33,799 nt of DNA, taken from positions 1 through 33,799 of the forward strand of contig CAYSUS010000080.1 of the NCBI GenBank assembly GCA_964434165.1, written 5' to 3'. How positions within the stretch are numbered: position 1 is the stretch's first letter; each line of letters begins with the position of its first letter. Both the position numbers and the translations under genes were made by a program. The notes under the pieces are model-generated. The model had not been told where the DNA came from. It saw nothing but the letters and a program-made list of their open reading frames with translations, and made no database searches. The stretch is from CAYSUS01 sp964434165. GTDB taxonomy: Bacteria; Planctomycetota; Planctomycetia; Pirellulales; Thermoguttaceae. This document shows, piece by piece, positions 1 through 3,818 of this stretch.

Positions 1-66
1 CCCGGTATCGAGCCGGGCGCACCGGCCTCATGACGGCCAGCTAGGCACCTGCCAAGCCTGCAATCG
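1..66 (-). tRNA. tRNA-Met-like (CAT), 3' end cut by window edge
   Basis: The anticodon arm is a 5-bp stem TGGCC/GGCCG around loop GTCATGA, giving anticodon CAT with T33. The T arm is CCCGG/CCGGG around loop CTCGATA, so position 54 is C instead of T. Position 32 is G, which is unusual. The acceptor 3' strand lies outside the window, so elongator Met, initiator or Ile2 cannot be separated; the initiator GGG/CCC anticodon-stem signature is absent. The D arm is poorly formed and the 5' end (66-68) is uncertain. It directly follows the tRNA-Leu gene. Confidence 0.7.
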
Positions 67-68
67 AG

Positions 69-153
69 TAGCCAAGGGGAGACTTGCACTCCCACGCCCC
101 CGAGGGGCACGACGTTCTGAGCGTCGCGCGTCTGCTGATTCCGCCACTTGGCT
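69..153 (-). tRNA. tRNA-Leu(CAG)
   Basis: Perfect 7-bp acceptor AGCCAAG/CTTGGCT, 5-bp anticodon stem CGACG/CGTCG, loop CTCAGAA (anticodon CAG), long class II variable arm, A73. The D loop has A-G-C where G18-G19-T20 is expected, and the T loop is TGCAAGT, so both halves of the conserved 18-55 tertiary pair are changed (A18, G55). The trailer after A73 is CTC, not CCA. Confidence 0.9.
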
Positions 154-161
154 ATGTTCAG

Positions 162-232
162 TGACCCGTGCGGGAGTTGAACCCGCGTCTCCAGGTTGAG
201 GGCCTGGCATCCTTCCACTAAACGAACGGGCC
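162..232 (-). tRNA. tRNA-Glu(CTC) with C33
   Basis: Acceptor GGCCCGT/ACGGGTC, T stem GCGGG/CCCGC with loop TTCAACT, D arm of the Glu type (TCGTTTAGTGG). The anticodon stem CCAGG/CCTGG encloses CCCTCAA, placing C at the normally invariant U33 and CTC at 34-36. Discriminator A73 is followed by CTG; no CCA is encoded. Confidence 0.88.
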
Positions 233-242
233 ATGTTGAAAG

Positions 243-326
243 TGCGCCGGGACGGAGTTGAACCGCCAAGGTCCGTGAGGACGTCTGGGTTACGGCCAGC
301 GGGGCCTGCCAATGCCCAACCGACGC
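243..326 (-). tRNA. tRNA-Tyr(GTA) with C33
   Basis: Acceptor GCGTCGG/CCGGCGC pairs fully (one G-T). Anticodon stem CTGG/CCAG encloses CCGTAAC: anticodon GTA with C at position 33. A class II variable arm (stem GTCC/GGAC) and T arm GGCGG/CCGTC are present, as expected for bacterial tRNA-Tyr. A73 is followed by CTT. Confidence 0.88.
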
Positions 327-338
327 ATGTTGTTCGAG

Positions 339-433
339 TAGCACGGGAGGGAGTCGAACCCACAAGCACCAAGGTTCGGGCACCGACGCGCAGCGGCGGT
401 CGTGGCCGCTCTGGCTGGTTGGCGTACCGTGCT
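339..433 (-). tRNA. Long-variable-arm tRNA-like gene, anticodon unresolved
   Basis: Perfect 7-bp acceptor AGCACGG/CCGTGCT, U8, D stem CGC/GCG, and T loop TTCGACT with a T stem holding one mismatch. Where the anticodon arm belongs there is a GC-rich hairpin (stem ACCG/CGGT) with no regular 7-nt loop. A second stem GTGCC/GGTGC could be the variable arm. Length 95 nt. A73 is followed by CTC like its neighbours. A nearly identical GC hairpin occurs in the tRNA-like gene at 1747-1840. It may be a degenerate or unusual class II tRNA; I cannot assign an amino acid. Confidence 0.6.
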
Positions 434-444
434 ATTTGTCCGAG

Positions 445-519
445 CGTCCCCGATGGGATTTGAACCCACGATCTCCTGCGTGACAGGCAGGCGAGCACTC
501 CTGGCTGCTCCACGAGGAC
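445..519 (-). tRNA. tRNA-Asp(GTC)
   Basis: Regular cloverleaf: acceptor GTCCTCG/CGGGGAC, D stem GAGC/GCTC, anticodon stem CCTGC/GCAGG with loop CTGTCAC (anticodon GTC, T33), T stem GTGGG/CCCAT with loop TTCAAAT, G73. Trailer CTC. Confidence 0.95.
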
Positions 520-532
520 GTAGTTGTGCGAG

Positions 533-627
533 TGGCCCAGGTGGGAGTCGAACCCACAGCATCCCTGCGACCAACCCTTCGGGTCGGCGCCCGAGCCTAC
601 GGTGGTCTGCCGATTGCCTGCCGAGCC
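533..627 (-). tRNA. Long-variable-arm tRNA-like gene, anticodon unresolved (Leu-like)
   Basis: Acceptor GGCTCGG/CTGGGCC pairs fully with two wobbles, T arm GTGGG/CCCAC with TTCGACT is perfect, and A73 is followed by CTC. Position 8 is C instead of T. The D arm resembles Leu. A strong hairpin CCGACCC/GGGTTGG looks like a class II variable arm. The anticodon arm is not a clean 5-bp stem with 7-nt loop; TAG (Leu) or CGG are both conceivable readings and neither is supported. Length 95 nt. Confidence 0.6.
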
Positions 628-630
628 AAG

Positions 631-702
631 TAGTCCCGGATGGAGTTGAACCATCGTTTCCTGTTCGTAAGACAGGTGTCGTCGCCGTTGGACCACGGGA
701 CC
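631..702 (-). tRNA. tRNA-Val(TAC)
   Basis: Acceptor GGTCCCG/CGGGACT (G1-T72 wobble), D stem GTC/GAC, anticodon stem CCTGT/ACAGG with loop CTTACGA (anticodon TAC, T33), T stem GATGG/CCATC with loop TTCAACT, A73. The trailer CTT is also the whole 3-nt spacer to the next gene. Confidence 0.92.
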
Positions 703-713
703 GAATTGTTAAG

Positions 714-784
714 TGGACCCACCGGGAATTGCACCCGGATCTCCAGTGTGCGGGACTGGTGTCTTGCTGTTGGACGATGAGCCC
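714..784 (-). tRNA. tRNA-Ala(CGC) with C33, A18 and G55
   Basis: Acceptor GGGCTCA/TGGGTCC contains the G3-T70 pair that marks alanine tRNAs. Anticodon stem CCAGT/ACTGG encloses CCCGCAC: anticodon CGC with C33. The D loop has A18-G19 and the T loop is TGCAATT (G55), the same paired change as in tRNA-Leu(CAG). A73, trailer CTT. Confidence 0.88.
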
Positions 785-788
785 GAGT

Positions 789-853
789 GGAGGTCGGGAC
801 GCGAAAGTCGGAACTGGCTGGCGGACACAACTTCCTTCCGACCTTCGACCTCC
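789..853. repeat. Inverted repeat in the Trp-Ala spacer
   Basis: The 78-nt spacer between tRNA-Trp and tRNA-Ala holds a nested inverted repeat: GGAGGTCG at 789-796 with CGACCTCC at 846-853, and GTCGGAA at 807-813 with TTCCGAC at 836-842. It could fold into a long hairpin in the precursor and act in processing. No T tract follows, so it is not an obvious terminator. Confidence 0.6.
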
Positions 854-862
854 GACTTCGAG

Positions 863-933
863 CACGCCCCCAAGGACTTGAACCCTGACCAACTGGGTTG
901 GAACCAGTCATGCTGCCGTTACACCAGGGACGT
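863..933 (-). tRNA. tRNA-Trp(CCA)
   Basis: Acceptor ACGTCCC/GGGGCGT, D stem GTGT/GCAT, anticodon stem ACTGG/CCAGT with loop TTCCAAC (anticodon CCA), T stem CAGGG/CCTTG with loop TTCAAGT, and G73 as expected for Trp. Trailer CTC. Confidence 0.92.
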
Positions 934-998
934 ATTCCGCGTTTCGCCGTTCATCTTTGCCTCAATGACAACGGTGCCTCCACCTGGTTCGCTTCAAG

Positions 999-1073
999 TT
1001 GCGGGGGCAGGAATCGAACCTGCGGACTCCTGGTTCAAAGCCAGGCATCACTACCAACAGCGACGACCCCGCA
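999..1073 (-). tRNA. tRNA-Gln(TTG)
   Basis: Acceptor TGCGGGG/CCCCGCA is perfect, anticodon stem CCTGG/CCAGG carries loop CTTTGAA (anticodon TTG), T stem GCAGG/CCTGC with loop TTCGATT, A73. Trailer CTT. Confidence 0.95.
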
Positions 1074-1103
1074 CGGTGGAGCGTGCCCGACCATGCTGCG
1101 CAC

Positions 1104-1171
1104 GGTGCCCAGAATCGAACTCGCCTGACCGGGTTGGAAGCCCGGTGCCTCTGCCGTTCGGTCAAGGGCAC
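1104..1171 (-). tRNA. tRNA-Gly(TCC), T arm and acceptor shortened
   Basis: Anticodon stem CCGGG/CCCGG with loop CTTCCAA gives anticodon TCC. The acceptor pairs six bases (GTGCCC/GGGCAC). After loop TTCGATT only two T-stem bases follow before the acceptor strand, so the 3' half seems to lack about three bases. The total is ~68 nt and the usual CT trailer is missing. This looks like a damaged gene, though a sequence error could also produce it. Confidence 0.7.
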
Positions 1172-1178
1172 GCAAAGG

Positions 1179-1263
1179 CGGAAGGAGAGGGAGTCGAACC
1201 CTCAAGGCCGTGAAGCTCGTCCCGGTTCGAGCGGGGTGCCATCGCCAGTTGGCTTGCCCTTCC
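1179..1263 (-). tRNA. tRNA-Ser(CGA)
   Basis: Acceptor GGAAGGG/TCCTTCC, anticodon stem CCCG/CGGG with loop CTCGAAC (anticodon CGA), class II variable arm (CGAG/CTTG), T stem GAGGG/CCCTC with loop TTCGACT, and G73 as in serine tRNAs. Position 8 is C rather than T and one extra base precedes the D stem. The trailer is CCT. Confidence 0.88.
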
Positions 1264-1272
1264 GTAATCAAG

Positions 1273-1344
1273 CTCCGGTGGGAGGGATCGAACCTCCGAT
1301 CTTCTCCTTAACAGGGAGGCGCCTTACCACTCGGCCACACCGGA
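1273..1344 (-). tRNA. tRNA-Asn(GTT)
   Basis: Acceptor TCCGGTG/CACCGGA is perfect, D stem GCC/GGC, anticodon loop CTGTTAA (anticodon GTT) on a 4-bp stem, T stem GGAGG/CCTCC with loop TTCGATC, G73. Trailer CTT. Confidence 0.95.
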
Positions 1345-1353
1345 TCGTGTCAG

Positions 1354-1427
1354 TCAGGACGGCTGGATTCGAACCAGCGATGTCGTGCTCCCGGGGCACG
1401 CGGAATACCAGGCTTTCCCACGCCCTG
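1354..1427 (-). tRNA. tRNA-Pro(CGG) with C33
   Basis: Acceptor CAGGGCG/CGTCCTG has the C1-G72 pair typical of bacterial proline tRNAs, plus A73. D stem GGAA/TTCC and T stem GCTGG/CCAGC are perfect. Anticodon stem CGTGC/GCACG encloses CCCGGGA: anticodon CGG with C at position 33. Trailer CTG. Confidence 0.92.
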
Positions 1428-1460
1428 ATTGGCTAACCGTGCGAGTCGCAGAAGCGTTGG

Positions 1461-1533
1461 TGTTAACCACGGGAATTGAACCCGCAACACCCAGGTTCTC
1501 AGCCTGGTGCTCTTACCATTGAGCTAGGTTTGT
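1461..1533 (-). tRNA. Class I tRNA with anticodon GAG; encodes CCA
   Basis: Anticodon stem CCAGG/CCTGG with loop CTGAGAA gives GAG, formally leucine. The variable loop is short (GTGTT), so the body is class I, unlike normal tRNA-Leu. D stem GCTC/GAGC and T stem GCGGG/CCCGT are sound. The acceptor pairs only its inner four positions (AACC with GGTT); positions 1-3 mismatch. It is the only visible member with an encoded CCA after A73. It may be a remodelled tRNA of another identity. Confidence 0.75.
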
Positions 1534-1562
1534 AAGCTCATGCCGTTGGGCACGGTCGCCAG

Positions 1563-1634
1563 AGCGCCCAGCGGGAGTCGAACCCGCACATCCGCCATGG
1601 CAAGGCGACAGGCTAGCCGCTACATCATGGGCGC
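1563..1634 (-). tRNA. tRNA-Gly(GCC)
   Basis: Acceptor GCGCCCA/TGGGCGC is perfect; anticodon stem TCGCC/GGCGG encloses TTGCCAT (anticodon GCC); T stem GCGGG/CCCGC with loop TTCGACT; T73, which is common for glycine tRNAs. The D stem is weak. Trailer CTG. Confidence 0.9.
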
Positions 1635-1666
1635 TTGCGTTGTATGCCGGATTGTCAAAGATCGAG

Positions 1667-1739
1667 AGCACCGGGTGGGAGTCGAACCCACGTCCCCGCG
1701 CCCGCGAGAACGGTATCTTCGCCACTAGACGACCAGTGC
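1667..1739 (-). tRNA. tRNA-like gene, anticodon arm mispaired (Glu-like body)
   Basis: Acceptor GCACTGG/CCGGTGC, D stem GTCT/AGAT and T stem GTGGG/CCCAC with TTCGACT are well formed; T73 is followed by CTC. The 22 nt between D and T arms do not give a normal anticodon arm: CCGT can pair with GCGG only across an enlarged loop, and CTC or CGC could be the anticodon. The D arm resembles tRNA-Glu. Identity is left open. Confidence 0.65.
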
Positions 1740-1746
1740 TTGTCAG

Positions 1747-1840
1747 TGGAGCCGGTGGGCATCGAACCCCGGGCACCGCCGCGCAGCGGTGGTCGGTCCG
1801 GTTTAAGACACCATTGCATTACCTTGTCTGCCGCAGTCGC
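1747..1840 (-). tRNA. Degenerate long-variable-arm tRNA (Lys CTT or Leu TAA)
   Basis: D stem GCA/TGC and a 4-bp anticodon stem (TGGT/ACCG) around GTCTTAA give CTT (Lys) with G32; a Leu(TAA) reading has a worse stem. A GC-rich hairpin (ACCGC/GCGGT) forms a class II-like variable arm, which does not fit lysine. T loop is TTCGATG on a 3-bp stem, the acceptor has two mismatches, and position 8 is C. A73 is followed by CTG. Its GC hairpin closely matches that in the gene at 339-433. Confidence 0.55.
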
Positions 1841-1856
1841 GCTTGAAATCGAATGT

Positions 1857-1939
1857 CGAAGGCCGAATGGAGGCGCGTGACACGGTTTCGTTCTTCTTCG
1901 CGCTTTGTGCTTCTTCCGTCGTTCTGGTTTCGGCCTTCG
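1857..1939. repeat. 11-bp inverted repeat in the tRNA-array spacer
   Basis: CGAAGGCCGAA at 1857-1867 is matched exactly by TTCGGCCTTCG at 1929-1939, in the 129-nt spacer between tRNA-Phe and the next array member. The loop is 61 nt. It may structure the precursor RNA; I see no tRNA in the spacer. Confidence 0.6.
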
Positions 1940-1969
1940 CCATCCCTTTAGCGCACCGTCATCGCAAGC

Positions 1970-2040
1970 GGACCAGGGGGCGCTCGAATCCCCGTCTCCC
2001 GGATTTCAGCCGGGCGCTATGCCGTCTCAGCTACCGGTCC
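1970..2040 (-). tRNA. tRNA-Phe(GAA), first gene of the array
   Basis: Acceptor GGACCGG/CTGGTCC, anticodon stem CCCGG/CCGGG with loop CTGAAAT (anticodon GAA), T loop TTCGAGC. The T stem ends in an A53-G61 mismatch where G-C is normal. G73, trailer CTT. It is the most upstream member of the array. Confidence 0.88.
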
Positions 2041-2061
2041 AAATCACTTGGGGGCTTCCGC

Positions 2062-2096
2062 AAAAAAAGCCCGCGTGTCGAGTGACACCGGGCTTT
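2062..2096 (-). terminator. Intrinsic terminator just upstream of the tRNA array
   Basis: Read on the minus strand, AAAGCCCG/CGGGCTTT forms an 8-bp stem extended by GTGTC/GACAC with a 4-nt loop, and is followed by seven T. It lies 22 nt upstream of tRNA-Phe on the same strand. It therefore either ends an unseen upstream transcript, or acts as a leader attenuator if the array promoter lies farther right. Confidence 0.85.
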
Positions 2097-2741
2097 GGAA
2101 GGCATCCAAGGTGTAGCCAAGTGTCACAAGCGCAGGGGATGCTCGGCGGGGTCGTTCGCCGCATAACCGGCAAACCCACCTTCGCATCGCGGTTCGTCCT
2201 GGGAGCTGCGCCGCAGAGACATCATCGCTTCTTATCCTTCGTTCAACCCTTCCCGAGCTGTCGGCCGGCGAGCTTCACGATCCCGCGCCGGCGGTGTATC
2301 CTGTTAGATGCCGCTCCCTGCCCGAAGGTTCGCAGAATTCCTTTCGCCTCCCGAGGGCCTACACCATAGATCGCATTGGCGGGCGGATTATTCCATCGGT
2401 TCTCGATCTCTCCCGGCGACACACTGAATGGCCGTGCACGATCCTGGGAGGAAAGGGGGGCAGGATCCATTTGTGCGAAGCGCCCTGCCGGCCGCGTGGG
2501 CAAAAGGAACGTGACCCCTGTTCCGGGAATCACGCAAGGCGAACTCGACATCCGGCGACCCCCGCGCAAGCCGGGGCAACCCCGGCCCGGGCGGCTTGAC
2601 CGGGGTGCCAACAATGGGTGTATGGCCCTGGGCCGTTTGCCGCGCCGTCGTCCATCGACCTGCGGGGTCCTGCACGGGCAGCGGTGCGTTCCGGGCAATG
2701 TGCGCGGTTCAGCTCATCCCTTGTCACGTAGGAAACCTCCC
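2097..2741. other. Gene-poor stretch between tRNA array and CDGSH gene
   Basis: No convincing protein gene: open frames on both strands are Arg/Pro-rich and match nothing I recognise. It holds repeat copy 1 (2425-2542) and must hold the promoters of the divergent tRNA array and CDGSH gene, but I see no clear -35/-10 pair. A minus-strand small RNA ending at the terminator at 2062-2096 is possible. Confidence 0.5.
2425..2542 (+). repeat. Dispersed ~110-bp repeat, copy 1
   Basis: Begins TGAATGGCCGTGCACGATCC, continues through GCGAAGC, GGCCGC and TGGGCA blocks, and ends with GGGAATCACGCAAGGCGA. The same ordered blocks occur at 22015-22129 and, inverted, at 20204-20311. This copy is the most diverged in its centre. 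Confidence 0.75.
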
Positions 2742-2975
2742 ATGTCCAAGGTTACAATCAACGTTCGTCCCAACGGCCCGTTCGTGGTCACCGGCGAGGT
2801 CGAGGTGCTCGACTCCTCGGGCAACCCGTTTCCCGTCACGCCCGGCAAGCCGGTGGCCTTGTGCCGCTGCGGGCAGTCGGGCGGCCGGCCGTTCTGCGAC
2901 GGGACGCATAACCGCTGCGGCTTTGCGGCCAACGAGACCGCCGATCAGCCTCCGGGGCCCGGAACCGTGGTGTGA
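2742..2975 (+). CDS. CDGSH iron-sulfur domain protein
   Basis: A 77-residue protein that is essentially one CDGSH-type zinc finger. The signature C-R-C-G-Q-S, then R-P-F-C-D-G-T-H (residues ~42-57), supplies the three Cys and one His that bind a [2Fe-2S] cluster in this family (mitoNEET-like). Such small soluble bacterial members are thought to act in electron transfer or redox sensing; the substrate here is unknown. The ATG at 2742 is preceded by GGAAA and gives the usual short family N terminus, whereas the same frame is open much farther upstream through repeat copy 1. It stands alone, convergent with the isomerase gene at 3022. Confidence 0.9.
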   Translation: MSKVTINVRPNGPFVVTGEVEVLDSSGNPFPVTPGKPVALCRCGQSGGRPFCDGTHNRCGFAANETADQPPGPGTVV

Positions 2976-3021
2976 GCATCGCCCCGGGGCGAGCCGCGCA
3001 CGCCGGGCGCGCCACTGCCGC

Positions 3022-3804
3022 CTAGAACGACCGCAGGTACCGCACGGCCTCGGTCAGCCAGCGCTGCGCGGCGCCGCCGGTCGGGGGCTGGAGCGTGAAG
3101 TATCCGCGGTAGCCGGACTCGTGCAAGCGGGCCAGCAGGTTCGGCACGTCAGCGGCCCCCTGCCCAAGGGGTGTCGGATCGGCACGATGCGCGGCCACGT
3201 CCTGGACCGCGTCGGTGGCGTGGACGTGGAGCACGTGCCGGGCCAAGGCCTGGAGGGCCTCGTCCGGCGAGTGCTCGTGGAGGATCAGGCGGCCCGGGTT
3301 GAAGTCGATGCCCAGGGAGCCTTCCGGCAGGGCGTCCACCAGGGCGGCAAGCTCCTCGCCGCCGTCGGGGCCGGTCTCGGCGGCCAGGCTCGCGCCGGCC
3401 TGAAGACCGTGACGGCCCACCTCGGCCAGAGCGTCGAGAAGCTGGCTCCAGGAGCTTGACTGCCGGTCCCCGGGCACGGGGCCGACCCGATTGACGACCG
3501 CGCCGGCCCCGAGTCGGTAGGCCAGACTCATGGCCGCCTTGGTGGCCTCGATGCGCCGGTCGAGGTCCTCGGGGTCGGCATAGCCGCGCCGGGTACGAAA
3601 GCGGACCGCCGCAACCCGCATATTCGCGTCGTCCAGCAGTTTCCGCACCTGGCGCAGGGCGGTCTGCGTAAGCCGCCTGGGCGACAACTCGCCACGTCCG
3701 TCGATTTCTACGGCGTCCACCCCCAGACGGGCTGCCGTGAGCAAGGCTTGTCTAAAGGGCTGGCGGAGCGCCGTCAGGTCCAGGCCGATCTTCAGGTTGG
3801 GCAC
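3022..3804 (-). CDS. Sugar phosphate isomerase/epimerase-like TIM-barrel protein
   Basis: A 260-residue protein of the AP-endonuclease-2/xylose isomerase-like TIM-barrel superfamily. Visible hallmarks are the N-terminal KIGLDLTALRQP start, a conserved E in AAETGPDG (~145), D-F-N-P-G (~170), H-V-H-A-T-D (~195) and a C-terminal G-Y-x-G-Y-F-T-L-Q strand (~235), together forming the metal-binding face of the barrel. Members isomerise or epimerise sugars or inositols; the substrate cannot be read from sequence. The start is GTG at 3804, with GAGGGGG eight bases upstream. It is divergent from the secreted protein at 3819, whose start lies only 14 nt away, so the two genes share overlapping control sequence. 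Confidence 0.82.
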   Translation of the reverse strand: MPNLKIGLDLTALRQPFRQALLTAARLGVDAVEIDGRGELSPRRLTQTALRQVRKLLDDANMRVAAVRFRTRRGYADPEDLDRRIEATKAAMSLAYRLGAGAVVNRVGPVPGDRQSSSWSQLLDALAEVGRHGLQAGASLAAETGPDGGEELAALVDALPEGSLGIDFNPGRLILHEHSPDEALQALARHVLHVHATDAVQDVAAHRADPTPLGQGAADVPNLLARLHESGYRGYFTLQPPTGGAAQRWLTEAVRYLRSF

Positions 3805-3818
3805 GCGAATCCCCCTCG

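Noticed and set aside
1..2040. Amber suppressor tRNA that might read the TAG at 31806
   Set aside because: No CTA anticodon in a proper loop was found; three anticodons remain unresolved, so this is not excluded outside the window.
28..2085. Many open frames on both strands across 1-2085
   Set aside because: They translate the tRNA array; repeated peptides such as GVEP come from the T-loop complement GGAGTCGAACC.
2097..2741. Possible tmRNA, SRP RNA or RNase P RNA ending at the 2062-2096 terminator
   Set aside because: I found none of the conserved sequence blocks of these RNAs on the minus strand.
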